From an uncultured Psychroserpens sp. (GTDB lineage Bacteria; Bacteroidota; Bacteroidia; Flavobacteriales; Flavobacteriaceae), in the NCBI RefSeq assembly GCF_947503375.1, contig NZ_CANNDQ010000006.1:124001-188000 (forward strand): DNA of 64,000 nucleotides. The letters run 5' to 3'. The translations under genes were made by a program, and so were the position numbers. How positions within the stretch are numbered: the first letter of the stretch is position 1; the number at the start of each line of letters is the position of its first letter. Shown here piece after piece: positions 28,462 to 38,130 of the stretch. Below the pieces are notes generated by a model that made no database searches, was not told where the DNA came from, and saw only the letters and a program-made list of their open reading frames with translations.

Positions 28462-29099
28462 TACTTAATAGGTTCAGAAACTTTTAGCACTTTAATTTCT
28501 TCAATATACTTAGTAGCTTCTGTTTTTAGGATGACATAGTACCATTTCTGCTCTGGGATATCTACTGTAAAAATGGAATTGATATCATGCTCATCATTTA
28601 GCACTTGAGCTTCAAAATCTGGGTGTAAATCTCCACTAGTCACCCAGCCAAGGTCACCACCACGTTTTGCATTATCATCCATAGAGTAGTGTTTTGCTAG
28701 ATCATTGAATCTAAAACCATCATTATACTTTGTTATAATGCTTTTTCTGAGCGAATTGATGTCTTCAACTGATTTTTTATTTCCATCTAAAAAAATATAA
28801 CTAACTCTTTGGTATGGAATATTGTTTTTTTCGATCACTTTGTAATAGGTTTTTTCACTATCTGTTTTATATACTTTTTTTGATCCATTGCCTAATCTAA
28901 AAAGCTCTTGAGCCAAGCGTGTATTATGTTTCTTTTTGTTGAATACTATCACTTTGCCATTAATAGATTTATTGTTTTCGATATAGGTTTTTGCATCTGT
29001 TTCAGTTTGAATTGAATCTAGCTCCTTTTCAAAATTATTTTGCGCAAATGAAATTGTAGCTGTTAATGAAAGTAATACAATAAGCGTTTTTTTAAACAT
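28461..29099 (-). CDS. periplasmic parvulin-type peptidyl-prolyl isomerase
   Basis: The start at the ATG at 29099 gives a proper signal peptide (KKTLIVLLSLTATISFAQ); the longer frame from 29207 has an unlikely N-terminus and would start upstream of a TAAATTTG -7 box at 29124-29131. The mature protein (total 212 aa) ends with a PPIC rotamase domain around RGGDLGWVTSGDLHPDFEAQV. It would help fold exported or outer-membrane proteins. It is coupled to rsmE by a one-base stop/start overlap and lies beside a LolD-like gene. Confidence 0.85.
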   Translation of the reverse strand: MFKKTLIVLLSLTATISFAQNNFEKELDSIQTETDAKTYIENNKSINGKVIVFNKKKHNTRLAQELFRLGNGSKKVYKTDSEKTYYKVIEKNNIPYQRVSYIFLDGNKKSVEDINSLRKSIITKYNDGFRFNDLAKHYSMDDNAKRGGDLGWVTSGDLHPDFEAQVLNDEHDINSIFTVDIPEQKWYYVILKTEATKYIEEIKVLKVSEPIK

Positions 29100-29123
29100 G
29101 GATAAAGTATTTTGATTTATCTC

Positions 29124-29131
29124 CAAATTTA
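29124..29131 (-). promoter_or_regulatory. -7 box of the parvulin gene
   Basis: The minus strand reads TAAATTTG, a consensus box, 25 bases before the ATG at 29099. It decides the start. Confidence 0.5.
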
Positions 29132-29219
29132 AACCGATTGATAAATGATAAAACACAGCGTTGATGAAGTTTTTAAGAAATGATTGTTTATAACTTAGTC
29201 TCTGCAAGAAATATGCAAA

Positions 29220-29882
29220 CTAATTAGATATAATACCATCAGACATAATTAACTTTCGATCTGCCATGTTGGCTAATTCTTTATTATGAGTAACAATAAC
29301 AAAAGTTTGTCCAAACTCGTCACGAAGTTTAAAGAATAAGTTATGAAGATTTTCTGCAGACTCACTGTCTAAATTTCCAGAAGGTTCATCAGCAAAAATA
29401 AGTTCAGGATCGTTTATCAAGGCTCTAGCTACTGCAACTCGTTGTTGTTCTCCACCAGACAGCTCATTGGGCTTATGATGATAACGTTCTTTAAGACCTA
29501 AAAAATCTAACAACTCTTTAGCTCTTTTGTCTGCATCACTTGGGTTGATACCTTTTATATATGCAGGAATACAAACATTTTCCAATGCTGTAAACTCAGG
29601 TAAGAGTTGATGAAATTGAAATATAAATCCAATATGCGCATTTCTGAACTTAGCTAATGCTTTATCATTGAGTTTAGAAACATCAACAGCATTAATTATT
29701 AAAGAGGAGTCCATTCCTAAATCAATTTTATCTAAGGTGCCTAAAATTTGAAGAAGTGTAGTTTTTCCTGCACCAGAAGCACCAACAATAGATACAATTT
29801 CTCCTTTGCCTATAGTGAGGTCAACACCTTTTAAAACATGAAGGTCACCATAATACTTGTGCACATTTTTTACTTGTATCAT
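29220..29882 (-). CDS. LolD-like ABC transporter ATP-binding protein
   Basis: A 220-aa ATPase of the MacB/LolD group. Walker A is GASGAGKTT (34-42), the signature is [15 protein letters not shown], and Walker B is [15 protein letters not shown], the LolD-like ending. It would power lipoprotein release from the inner membrane with LolC/E-type permeases; no permease gene is adjacent, which is usual in Bacteroidota. The next minus-strand gene, for a parvulin, begins 121 bases downstream. MacB- or FtsE-type roles are alternatives. Confidence 0.9.
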   Translation of the reverse strand: MIQVKNVHKYYGDLHVLKGVDLTIGKGEIVSIVGASGAGKTTLLQILGTLDKIDLGMDSSLIINAVDVSKLNDKALAKFRNAHIGFIFQFHQLLPEFTALENVCIPAYIKGINPSDADKRAKELLDFLGLKERYHHKPNELSGGEQQRVAVARALINDPELIFADEPSGNLDSESAENLHNLFFKLRDEFGQTFVIVTHNKELANMADRKLIMSDGIISN

Positions 29883-29931
29883 ACATTAGAACTATAATTT
29901 AAAATTAAGACTTTATCTATTGATGTACAAT

Positions 29932-32373
29932 TTAAGAGGTAGATTTATTTTTATTTCCAAACATGCGTTTAACATTATTATAGTCTATAAAATATTGAAG
30001 TCGTATCGAGAAAGTATTTTGAATGGGTTGATCAAATAATCTATTCAAACTGTCTGAAAACGATGCTGACGATTCTGTGTTGGCGTTGAATAGTTGATTT
30101 CTATATAAAGCAGTAAGAAAACTACCAGGAGCAAACTGCCATGAATAACTTAGATCGATATTCCAAGTGCTAAAATTTATATTAGGATCATCACCTATAT
30201 TGTCTCTTGTAAAACCAGAATCTGTGGTTAATCTACCATTATCTAAAAGAGTAAACATTTCATAATCATAATCAACAGTATCCCAATAATGTCTGAATGT
30301 TAAGGCAAGAACATTAAAAGGATCAAAAGTATAATTTGCAGAGATGCTATTAGTAACAATTTGTCGATTTCGTTCACCAAAAATGGGTTGATCATCAACT
30401 TCATCGGCATAACCTCTACTACCATTTCTGTGTATGAAATTGAGGCGATATACCATTAAGAAGTTGTCATTAAATCGTACTCTAGGGCTTACTTCAAAAT
30501 CATAATTAAACAAGTCCCTTCCATCTTCAAACAGGGTTCCAATATTTGCTCTTAAATCTAAAGCAAAGATACGGTTGTAGTTAGAAGAAAACCAGCCACC
30601 TGTACTTACAAAATCTTCAAAAATGAAGAAGCGACCATCACGGGATTCAAAATAATCGTATTGTTTTCCAGGTTCAATATTTAATCTAAATCCATAAGAA
30701 TCAAGCTTTATTGAGGTTGCTCTGTAACCTCCGCCAAAATTCATTCCTGTAAAAACACCAGGACTGGCTAACATTCTGTAATTAATAAATCCGTTGATAC
30801 GATAATTATTTAGCTTGCCCTGAGGTTCAAATATTTGATATGATACATCTGCTCCAAAATTGTTAAAGTTATTTCTAAACTGTAAGCCTAAATCATTAAT
30901 CTCATATCTAGTATCTGCAAATCTGTGGTCAATACTATAACGAAAATTACCAGCAACCTTGCCTGCAAAAAGAAAACTACTAAAACCGGTCTCAGTTCCA
31001 CTATCTTGATAATTTACACTACTCATTTTTGCTTCAGCGAGTAATCTATAAGTATTCTTTTTATTAGTCATGTCAGAGACTAAAGCAGTAACATTAGCAT
31101 CTCTAAAGTTGCCTTCTCTCAAGACGTTTGTATTTATTAGACTCAAAGAGGAGTTCCCATTATATTGTTTATCAACAACAAGTATATTGTAATTTGTAAA
31201 TGGTTCTGCTATGACTTCTCTTGTGTTGCCAGTTATTGAGTCTGTAACTCTAGCGTTTGTCTTTTCGGTAATGGCATTAAAAATACCAATCCCTAAACCA
31301 TTTTTTGTTCTTCCAGAGACTTTTAATGCATTTAGAACTTTTACTTCATCTGGTACTACAGCTTCTTCATTTTCATTTAAGTTCAAATTTCCACTAGGTG
31401 CATTTCCAATTCGACGAGAAAAGAATAGACCGCCTTTTGAGAAGAGGTCAACACCTTCAGTGAAGAATTGACGCTGTTCAGAGAATGTTTGCTCAAATGG
31501 ACCTAAATTAAGTACCACATTATCAAAGCCAGCTTGACTAAAATCTGGTACTAGAGTTGCATCTAATGTGAAATTTTCAGTAATTCCATATTTCACATCC
31601 ATCCCAAATGTAAGATCGGTTTCTGTGTCACCATCAAATGAATTAACAATGCCAGTGGCAAATGGATAAAGGATCAATCGCGTAGGAGGTTTTATGCCAT
31701 TTAATCCTTTTAATTCGCCATGGTATAAACCAATATTTCCTTTAGTGATATCAATTGGATTCCACGCATATTGAGATCTAAAACGTCTGAAATGCCTAAA
31801 AAACTGCAAACCCCAAGTCGGGTTTTCTTGATTTTCAAAACGTAAAGTCCTGTATGGTATTTTCATTTCTAATGACCATCCGTCATCATGAATTTTTACT
31901 GCGCTATCCCAAACAGCATTCCAGCTAAAGTCTTCTCCTATACTAGGTGAAGCTATCGCATCTGCTTGAACTCCAGAGCTAAACACGAAGAAATTGGTGT
32001 CATTCTGTGCATCATTATTTGGGTTTAAAACTAGAGAGAAAAAATCTGTCTGTCCAAAATTATCTCTGCTTGTGAGTTGCTTCATGATCTCATTTGGATC
32101 ATCGTAGAGATAAGCAGCCACATATATAGCATTGTCATCATAGGTCATTTTAACTTCTGTACGTTGAGCTTCAGGAGCTACAACTCCCATTTCTGGTTGA
32201 TACTGGATAAAATTGGTAGCAATATTGGCATTTTGCCAAACAGCGTCATCTAGGATGCCATCAATTTTTGGAGGCGTTGTAGTTCTTTCAATTTGTAACT
32301 GTTTTTTCCCCTGAGAAACACCATAAAAACTGAATAATAAGCATAAAGAGAGCAGTAATCGAAAATTCATCAA
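29932..32373 (-). CDS. DUF5916 outer-membrane protein with CBM9-like domain
   Basis: The signal peptide ends near residue 21 (FYGVSQ). An N-terminal CBM9-like domain (about 25-240, PKIDGILDDAVWQNANIATN and EMKIPYRTLRF) precedes the long DUF5916 beta-rich region, which looks like an outer-membrane barrel (many alternating aromatic strands). Length 813 is typical. The family is common and uncharacterised in Bacteroidota; transport or polysaccharide binding has been suggested only by domain similarity. No linked carbohydrate genes are present. Confidence 0.9.
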   Translation of the reverse strand: MMNFRLLLSLCLLFSFYGVSQGKKQLQIERTTTPPKIDGILDDAVWQNANIATNFIQYQPEMGVVAPEAQRTEVKMTYDDNAIYVAAYLYDDPNEIMKQLTSRDNFGQTDFFSLVLNPNNDAQNDTNFFVFSSGVQADAIASPSIGEDFSWNAVWDSAVKIHDDGWSLEMKIPYRTLRFENQENPTWGLQFFRHFRRFRSQYAWNPIDITKGNIGLYHGELKGLNGIKPPTRLILYPFATGIVNSFDGDTETDLTFGMDVKYGITENFTLDATLVPDFSQAGFDNVVLNLGPFEQTFSEQRQFFTEGVDLFSKGGLFFSRRIGNAPSGNLNLNENEEAVVPDEVKVLNALKVSGRTKNGLGIGIFNAITEKTNARVTDSITGNTREVIAEPFTNYNILVVDKQYNGNSSLSLINTNVLREGNFRDANVTALVSDMTNKKNTYRLLAEAKMSSVNYQDSGTETGFSSFLFAGKVAGNFRYSIDHRFADTRYEINDLGLQFRNNFNNFGADVSYQIFEPQGKLNNYRINGFINYRMLASPGVFTGMNFGGGYRATSIKLDSYGFRLNIEPGKQYDYFESRDGRFFIFEDFVSTGGWFSSNYNRIFALDLRANIGTLFEDGRDLFNYDFEVSPRVRFNDNFLMVYRLNFIHRNGSRGYADEVDDQPIFGERNRQIVTNSISANYTFDPFNVLALTFRHYWDTVDYDYEMFTLLDNGRLTTDSGFTRDNIGDDPNINFSTWNIDLSYSWQFAPGSFLTALYRNQLFNANTESSASFSDSLNRLFDQPIQNTFSIRLQYFIDYNNVKRMFGNKNKSTS

Positions 32374-32581
32374 AAAAGCTATAGATAGTTAGTGGCTAAT
32401 TGTTTGTATTACTAAAAAATAGTCTGTTAAATTAGTCGTACAAATCTACCTATGCTATCTGCTGGATTTTCATAACATAACGTTAAAAACAACTTGAGAC
32501 TGTTAATCTTTTGATAATATGATAGCACTTTTAATATCATGTATTTTTTGTTTACATTTATTAAAATTTAATTCTGAAAAC

Positions 32582-33178
32582 ATGCCATATCACAAATTCG
32601 AAGAGTATAACATTCAAGTTACAGATGATGTTAAAGCACGTTATAAAAGTATTATTGAAGATCTAGGTGAAGATTCTGAAAGAGAAGGTTTAATGAAAAC
32701 TCCAGAGCGCGCTTCAAAGGCGATGCAGTTTCTTACTCAAGGCTATCACCAAGATGCATCAGAAATTTTAAAGAGTGCCATGTTTAAAGAATCATACAGG
32801 GAAATGGTCATCGTAAAAGATATCGAGTTGTATTCGTTATGTGAGCATCATATTTTACCTTTCTTTGGAAAAGCACATATTGCTTACATTCCAAATGGTC
32901 ACATTGTTGGTTTGAGTAAAATACCACGAATAGTTGATGTCTTTGCTCGTCGTTTACAAGTACAAGAACGCCTTACTGAGCAAATTTTAGATTGTATCAA
33001 TGATACATTGAAGCCAGAAGGTGTAGCTGTGGTTATAGAAGCTTCACATATGTGTATGATGATGCGCGGTGTACAAAAACAAAACTCGACGACGACCACT
33101 TCAGGATTTAGAGGAGCTTTTGAAAATATGGAGACGCGAACAGAATTTTTAAAGCTTATAAGTGAAAAATTGTCTTAG
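32582..33178 (+). CDS. folE: GTP cyclohydrolase I
   Basis: It converts GTP to 7,8-dihydroneopterin triphosphate, the first step to folate. The ATG at 32582 is chosen: the longer frame from 32519 adds a hydrophobic 21-residue extension unlike the family. Key residues are Cys87 and His90 in [12 protein letters not shown] and Cys158 in SHMCMMMRG (zinc ligands), and the active-site stretch [20 protein letters not shown]. Length 198 is normal. It stands alone, divergent from the DUF5916 gene across a 208-bp spacer. Confidence 0.95.
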   Translation: MPYHKFEEYNIQVTDDVKARYKSIIEDLGEDSEREGLMKTPERASKAMQFLTQGYHQDASEILKSAMFKESYREMVIVKDIELYSLCEHHILPFFGKAHIAYIPNGHIVGLSKIPRIVDVFARRLQVQERLTEQILDCINDTLKPEGVAVVIEASHMCMMMRGVQKQNSTTTTSGFRGAFENMETRTEFLKLISEKLS

Positions 33179-33231
33179 TATTCTTTTTGGAATACTATTT
33201 GCTTTTAAATTAGCAAATTAGAATCTCTACT

Positions 33232-33528
33232 ATGAATTTACAAAACATGTCTAAAACCAAAAAGCTGGCATTAAGTCTTTTGCTTGATGCTTGTGGCTAT
33301 ATTTCTTTTATCTTTCCTTTTTTTGATATAATATGGGCACCAGCTTCGGCATGGTTAATGACTAAACTTTACAAAGGAAATAAAGGCAAAATTGCGGCTG
33401 CAATTTCTTTTGTCGAAGAAGCATTGCCATTCTTTGACGTTATCCCAACATTTACAATCATGTGGTTGTATACCTTCGTGTTTTCTAACCAAAAAAGATC
33501 TGATGAAACAATTATCGACATCAATTAA
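33232..33528 (+). CDS. small membrane protein, uncharacterised
   Basis: A 98-aa protein with two or three hydrophobic helices (about 11-25, 28-42 and 67-86) and a conserved-looking double pattern FFDIIWAPASAW and FFDVIPTFTIMW, which hints at an internal duplication. The Met at 33247 could be the true start (MSKTKKLAL). It follows folE by 53 bases and ends at a terminator. The function is unknown. Confidence 0.7.
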   Translation: MNLQNMSKTKKLALSLLLDACGYISFIFPFFDIIWAPASAWLMTKLYKGNKGKIAAAISFVEEALPFFDVIPTFTIMWLYTFVFSNQKRSDETIIDIN

Positions 33529-33530
33529 AT

Positions 33531-33563
33531 AAAAAAAGGCAACTAAATTTAGCTGCCTTTTTT
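33531..33563. terminator. bidirectional terminator
   Basis: A hairpin with one internal mismatch (outer stem GGCA/TGCC plus the inner palindrome CTAAATTTAG) is flanked by A and T runs, between the converging 98-aa gene and the acidic lipoprotein gene. Confidence 0.8.
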
Positions 33564-33582
33564 AGTATTCATTTTTTTTAAT

Positions 33583-34170
33583 CTATTGAATTGTTACACC
33601 AGTAAATGTAAGATCTACATCTGGCTCACCACCAGTTTGAGTGCCTAATTCATTAGAGTCATCAACAGTCTCAGACTCATGCCATAATTGAACCGTAATA
33701 TTTCCAGTTCCAGGGTTATTAGCAACAACCCAAGTTGTTTCGAAACCTAGCTTATTGCCATCCATTCTAACAATATCGTTAGCCGATCGTGAAAATGAAA
33801 TATCAAGTCCGCTAATGGCATAAGTAAAGAAGTGTTCATCTGGTTCAGTTACTGTAACTTCTTCAGTGATATCTTCCATTTCTATGGAATTAAATAAATC
33901 CATCACACCTGTATATGTAGCACCAGCTGTAAAGTTCCCAGTAATAGTTATTGTAGGAGCTGTTGGTCCGTCTTCACCATCTGGATCGACACTTTTTAAC
34001 TCTACTACATCATTTGTATCAGTAATATTTGTAAGCGTTAAGGTAACATCGGTTATAACCTCTTCTTCGTTTGGTTGTTCTGGTGTCCCTCCATCATCAT
34101 CATCTGAACATGATGTTAAAAAAAGAGAAAAGCATAAAACTGCACCTAGTAAAAATTTAGTTGTCTTCAT
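33583..34170 (-). CDS. acidic surface lipoprotein beside a TonB receptor
   Basis: The ATG at 34170 gives a clean lipoprotein signal (FSLFLTSC); the frame from 34230 adds 20 residues before it and is rejected. After the lipid Cys comes SDDDDGG, resembling the acidic lipoprotein export signal that sends lipoproteins to the cell surface in Bacteroidota. The 195-aa protein is beta-rich (ITDVTLTLTN, ITGNFTAGATYTG, PDEHFFTYAI, TVQLWHE) and resembles the small family that automatic pipelines label type 1 periplasmic binding fold. It is the last gene of a run with the TonB receptor and probably captures its ligand. Confidence 0.82.
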   Translation of the reverse strand: MKTTKFLLGAVLCFSLFLTSCSDDDDGGTPEQPNEEEVITDVTLTLTNITDTNDVVELKSVDPDGEDGPTAPTITITGNFTAGATYTGVMDLFNSIEMEDITEEVTVTEPDEHFFTYAISGLDISFSRSANDIVRMDGNKLGFETTWVVANNPGTGNITVQLWHESETVDDSNELGTQTGGEPDVDLTFTGVTIQ

Positions 34171-34236
34171 AGCGTTTATATTTAAAAAAATAGTTTTCAT
34201 AGTTTTAAAGTTTGATTTGTTTGTATTCATGTGTTT

Positions 34237-36648
34237 TTAATAATTGAGTTTTAATTGTAATGTTATATTTCTTCCTAAGTCATCAGCAAAAAACCTAAGT
34301 CTATTTAGATAATTTCTATAAGAAGTATCAAATAGATTATTGATTCCAAGAGCTATGCTTAGGCTAGTTCTTTCACTAAGAGCAAAAGTAGATTCACTAT
34401 AAAAATGAAATAGGTGATAGGCTGGAGGAGGTGTGCTAATATCCAGTAACACAAATTCACCAGTAGATGGATTATTGGTTTCAAAATTAAAATCAGGAAA
34501 CTCGTTTTGTTCAAATACCCACTCTGACTGTAAACTTGCAGAGAAATTATACCAATTTTCATTGGTATATGTTATCTTATTAAAGGTGCTAAATGCTGGT
34601 ATATCTATCAAAGGCAAATCACGACTGTCATAGCCTTTGATAAAAGCTGTTTTATTAAGCCAATTGAATTGATCAGTAAAGTCATAGCTTAATGTCAAAT
34701 CTACGCCAAATAATCTAGCATTAGTTTGTTCGTATTCCCAAACCGGAAAAGCACCTCTATTACTTTGCTGCACACCAGTTGGCCTTAAATACATATAGTC
34801 ATTAATTGTGTTGTAAAATGTGTCTACATTCAAATTGAAATTTGTGTCTGTATATACGTAAGTCATAGACAAACGATTTGCAATTTCTGGGTCTAATCTT
34901 AAATCACCTAATTCGATTCGAGCTGCTGAATGGTGCAAACCATCACTAAACAGTTCGGCAGGATTTGGAGGTCTACTAGCTAAACTATAATTTGCTATTA
35001 TATAGTTTTTACTATTGAGATCATATTTCACCCCAATTGATGCAGAAATATTATGAAAATCAAAAACTGGGTTTGCAAGTAGATCTGTACCAAAATCTTC
35101 TCCTTCTGCAGGTGGAACGATAATATCTGCAAAATCTTCATTGTAACCGCGTTCGTTCCAACGTGTGATTCTATAGAATTTTAAAGCATCAACACGATTA
35201 AAATCATATCGTAGTCCTGCATCAATTAAGAGGTTGTCATTTATTCGCCATTCAGAAGTAATATAAGTTCCAAAGTCATATTTTTCATAGTTAGGGATCA
35301 GACGTCTAACTCCAGTGTTTGGCGCAAAATTATCTTGGTAACGCAATAAGACACCAAAGTTCATTTTTTTATTCAAATTTGAATCAAGGTTTACGTCTGC
35401 AAGAAGCGTATGCGTTTGTAATTCTAAATCTAATGCAGCCTCATTTCTTAGCTCACCTCGTCTAATATCAAATTCTAAGCGGTTATTTTTTTGATAATCA
35501 TATTGTAAGTTTACTTTACCAAAATTTTTAAAACGCTTAAAATAAGTGGCTTTTAATAGATGATGTGTGACTTCTTGTCTTGGATTATCTATGTCGTAGC
35601 TAAAACCTCTAATAATAGGAGGTTGACCAGAATTTATGATCTCAATAAGATTATTTACATTCCCGATGTGTGACGATCTCAAGATTCCTATCTCATTATC
35701 AATATAACTATAGTAAAGTTCAAATCCTGACTCAAAAAGTCGTTTCCCAGTATGAATAGAAAAACTTTGAGATTGAACTCCTGTATTAGTTAAATTATAA
35801 TCTGGAGCTTCAAAATCCCCATTTTGTTTCAGACTAGCTTGAACATTAGCAAACCAACCTGATTGAAAGCTTTTATTTAGTGATGAAGAAATATGATACC
35901 CTCTTCCATTAGTTTGGCCACCTAAAATAGTTTTACCATAAAGGCTGTCTTTACGAATAATTTTACGTGGTTTAATAACAATAACTCCACCAATAGCATC
36001 TCCACCATATATTAAGGCTCCAGCTCCTTTAATAACAGAAATTTGATCAGCACTATTGATGTCAATATTTGGTGCATGTTCAATTCCCCATTCTTGATCT
36101 TGCAAGCGAACGTTATTATTGAGAATTAAAAGTCTACTACTATGTAATCCATTAATCATGGGTTTAACAATACTATTTCCCGTATTTATTGAGGAAACAC
36201 CAGAAACTTCTTTTAAAGCATCGCCTAGACTCAAATGGCTATATTGTTCAATCGTTTCTGTTTTGAGCAAAGTTTCTTGTGCAGTTTTAGTGATTTTTAC
36301 AACGCGATTTCCAGTAACAGCAACTTCATTTAGTTCTTCAATATGATGCTCTAAGTCAATAGACTTAAATGTATCTCCAGAAATATCAATGGTTATGGTT
36401 TTAGTTTCACAGCCAATATGAGATATGACTAAAGTAATTTCTCCTTTACAGAGCTCTTCAAGTTTGAATTTCCCATCTAAGTCTGAAATGATGTACCTGT
36501 CTAATTGTTTAATGTAAATGTTAGCTGCTGTAATTGCTGCACCATCATGAAAGTCTTTTACCTCTCCTAAAAGGGTGAAATTACAGTTTTGAGCATGATG
36601 ATATCCGAAAACGAATAGCATTAAACCCATTAAAAAATGTTTCATCAA
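34237..36648 (-). CDS. TonB-dependent receptor, likely metal or small-ligand uptake
   Basis: The signal peptide ends near residue 19 (GYHHAQ). A CarboxypepD_reg-like domain (about 25-105) and plug (about 130-215, GVSSINTGNSIVKPMING and LIYGGDAIGGVI) lead into a 22-strand-type barrel. The C-terminus NITLQLKLNY ends in an aromatic residue as expected. Length 803. The His-rich small protein gene is directly upstream and the acidic lipoprotein downstream. This arrangement suggests uptake of zinc or another metal, or a chelate, but ligand identity is inference only. Confidence 0.92.
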   Translation of the reverse strand: MMKHFLMGLMLFVFGYHHAQNCNFTLLGEVKDFHDGAAITAANIYIKQLDRYIISDLDGKFKLEELCKGEITLVISHIGCETKTITIDISGDTFKSIDLEHHIEELNEVAVTGNRVVKITKTAQETLLKTETIEQYSHLSLGDALKEVSGVSSINTGNSIVKPMINGLHSSRLLILNNNVRLQDQEWGIEHAPNIDINSADQISVIKGAGALIYGGDAIGGVIVIKPRKIIRKDSLYGKTILGGQTNGRGYHISSSLNKSFQSGWFANVQASLKQNGDFEAPDYNLTNTGVQSQSFSIHTGKRLFESGFELYYSYIDNEIGILRSSHIGNVNNLIEIINSGQPPIIRGFSYDIDNPRQEVTHHLLKATYFKRFKNFGKVNLQYDYQKNNRLEFDIRRGELRNEAALDLELQTHTLLADVNLDSNLNKKMNFGVLLRYQDNFAPNTGVRRLIPNYEKYDFGTYITSEWRINDNLLIDAGLRYDFNRVDALKFYRITRWNERGYNEDFADIIVPPAEGEDFGTDLLANPVFDFHNISASIGVKYDLNSKNYIIANYSLASRPPNPAELFSDGLHHSAARIELGDLRLDPEIANRLSMTYVYTDTNFNLNVDTFYNTINDYMYLRPTGVQQSNRGAFPVWEYEQTNARLFGVDLTLSYDFTDQFNWLNKTAFIKGYDSRDLPLIDIPAFSTFNKITYTNENWYNFSASLQSEWVFEQNEFPDFNFETNNPSTGEFVLLDISTPPPAYHLFHFYSESTFALSERTSLSIALGINNLFDTSYRNYLNRLRFFADDLGRNITLQLKLNY

Positions 36649-36687
36649 AAATTATTTAATGTAAATGAAAAAGGGGATTTTGAAAAT

Positions 36688-37020
36688 TTACACTAAATAA
36701 GGTGGGCCTCTAAGAAATGAAGTAAGTTGTTGATTGCTTTTTAAATAAGTATAATAAGTGATGATAGAGGTATTATTCTCTAAAGTACTTTTTAAATCGT
36801 AATTAATAAACTCAAAAAATAAATTTTGGTTGATTTTGAACTTGTAAAAATCACAATCTAGGTCAATTTCATGAAAATGTGATTGATCTTTAGCTATGCA
36901 AACCTCATGTTCATGATGACTAAAAACATGTGATAGTTTTATACTTAAAGGCAAAATAAGGCAAGCAATCACTAAGAGTGAAGCTATCTTATAACCAATA
37001 TGTTTTTTACTATACGTCAC
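36688..37020 (-). CDS. small His-rich membrane-anchored protein
   Basis: A 110-aa protein with one hydrophobic helix (about 11-28). It is followed by HVFSHHEHEVCIAKDQSHFHEIDLDCDFY with seven His, two Cys and several acidic residues in under 35 positions (quoted here in outline: HVFSHHEHEV and SHFHEIDLDC), and a RGPP motif near the C-terminus. The start is GTG, overlapping the previous stop as TAGTG; no internal Met exists. Proteins of this shape often sit upstream of metal-related TonB receptors in Flavobacteria. Metal binding in the periplasm is the likely role. Confidence 0.75.
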   Translation of the reverse strand: MTYSKKHIGYKIASLLVIACLILPLSIKLSHVFSHHEHEVCIAKDQSHFHEIDLDCDFYKFKINQNLFFEFINYDLKSTLENNTSIITYYTYLKSNQQLTSFLRGPPYLV

Positions 37021-37517
37021 TAATCTATTAATTTTCCAAGTCCAAAACGTTTGAGCATTTTCTTTTCAAACTCCCAAAAGAATTTGAATTGACCAAATAA
37101 CCAGCCAAAACTAACTAATAATATCTGATAGAAAATTAGTCCAATGATAATAAATAAAATCCAATAAATAATAGGATTTAGGTTTTCTTTAGTAATTCCT
37201 AAGAGTTCAATGATGGGTCTTGAAATAAACATCGAGGATGAGCCTGTAATTGCAAAGACAATAAAAATGCGAATCATTTCCCATCGTTGATCAACAACCC
37301 ATTTGTGTTCTAGTTTTTTAAAAATGAACAATATTAATTTTAATAATAGAAAAAATAAGATTAGCGCAGCAGAAACAGTCACTAAAAACGGGTAAGATTT
37401 CGTGAAGAGTAAAGCTAACTTATATGCACTATAACTTAAACCTATTATGCCAATTATAGGAAACAAGAGTTGCCAATTGTATTGAATATCCCAACGTGAT
37501 TTAAAATTCTTTAGCAT
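37020..37517 (-). CDS. membrane protein, DUF6787-like
   Basis: A 165-aa protein with four hydrophobic helices (about 17-36, 42-66, 85-105 and 115-140). The segment IFVFAITGSSSMFISRPI is the conserved core of a Flavobacteria family that I associate with DUF6787. Such proteins are sometimes mislabelled diacylglyceryl transferases; no catalytic motif of Lgt is visible. It is the first gene of the run leading to the TonB receptor, with a -7 box 18 bases upstream of its start. The function is unknown. Confidence 0.75.
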   Translation of the reverse strand: MLKNFKSRWDIQYNWQLLFPIIGIIGLSYSAYKLALLFTKSYPFLVTVSAALILFFLLLKLILFIFKKLEHKWVVDQRWEMIRIFIVFAITGSSSMFISRPIIELLGITKENLNPIIYWILFIIIGLIFYQILLVSFGWLFGQFKFFWEFEKKMLKRFGLGKLID

Positions 37518-37534
37518 AGCTGAAATTTGCGATG

Positions 37535-37542
37535 CAAAGATA
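37535..37542 (-). promoter_or_regulatory. -7 box of the membrane protein / TonB receptor operon
   Basis: The minus strand reads TATCTTTG, an exact TAnnTTTG box, 18 bases before the ATG at 37517. It would drive the whole four-gene cassette. Confidence 0.55.
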
Positions 37543-37544
37543 CT

Positions 37545-37976
37545 TTAAATTCTAGGAATTATTGTAGATAATTGTTGTTTGTAAGTTAACTGGAAGTATA
37601 TGAAATAATTGTAAAGTTTATAATTTACTTCGTAACCGTAATCTATATTTGGTCTGTAGTCAATTTGCATTTCATAGAGATTACCATCAAAGCGAAGTGG
37701 TTGAGATGCTCGCGAGTTCCATTCTTGAGCCCAGATCCTGTTTCTCGACTCCATGTAATATTGAGAATAATACCCACGAGGTCTTGCCATGCTTAAGAGC
37801 CATGCATTGAATCCTGGTTCAATAATGGTGATCTCATATTCAATATCATCATTAGCTATTCTAACAATATCCTCTTCAGGTACCTCATCAGAAGTTGAAT
37901 TATTAGCTACGCTTTGTGTGCTATTACAGTTATTTAACACCGAAATTGCAATTAAGATGAATATTATTTTTTTCAT
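37545..37976 (-). CDS. DUF6146-like lipoprotein
   Basis: A 143-aa lipoprotein: the signal ends at VLNNC (Cys17). The core FNAWLLSMARPRGYYSQYYM ... RIWAQEWNSR ... YGYEVNYKLYNYFIYFQ is a strongly conserved Flavobacteria signature that I associate with DUF6146. It is rich in Tyr, Arg and Trp. The function is unknown. A start-site -7 box is not evident. The downstream cassette promoter lies within 30 bases after its stop, so it may be a separate unit. Confidence 0.82.
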   Translation of the reverse strand: MKKIIFILIAISVLNNCNSTQSVANNSTSDEVPEEDIVRIANDDIEYEITIIEPGFNAWLLSMARPRGYYSQYYMESRNRIWAQEWNSRASQPLRFDGNLYEMQIDYRPNIDYGYEVNYKLYNYFIYFQLTYKQQLSTIIPRI

Positions 37977-38130
37977 GGCATTATTTTTATTTAAAGTTAC
38001 AAAAATTGAATTTCTCTAGTATAGCTTATTAATTGGGCTTTAATTTTTATCAAAAATAAGTTAGAATTCTTTTTGTGAAAAGTAGTAATGAGTAAAGCGT
38101 ACATTCTAATGAGTAAACTAGATATTAACA

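Noticed and set aside
30970..31480. Plus-strand open frame inside the DUF5916 gene
   Set aside because: It lies antisense to a well-supported outer-membrane gene, with no promoter box or recognisable product.
32519..32581. Hydrophobic 21-residue N-terminal extension of folE
   Set aside because: The extension is unlike GTP cyclohydrolase I, which is cytosolic; the ATG at 32582 gives the normal length.
36653..36693. TGTAAAT/ATTTACA inverted repeat between the TonB receptor and His-rich genes
   Set aside because: It is short, AT-rich and without a following T-run; chance symmetry is likely, so no operator or terminator is called.
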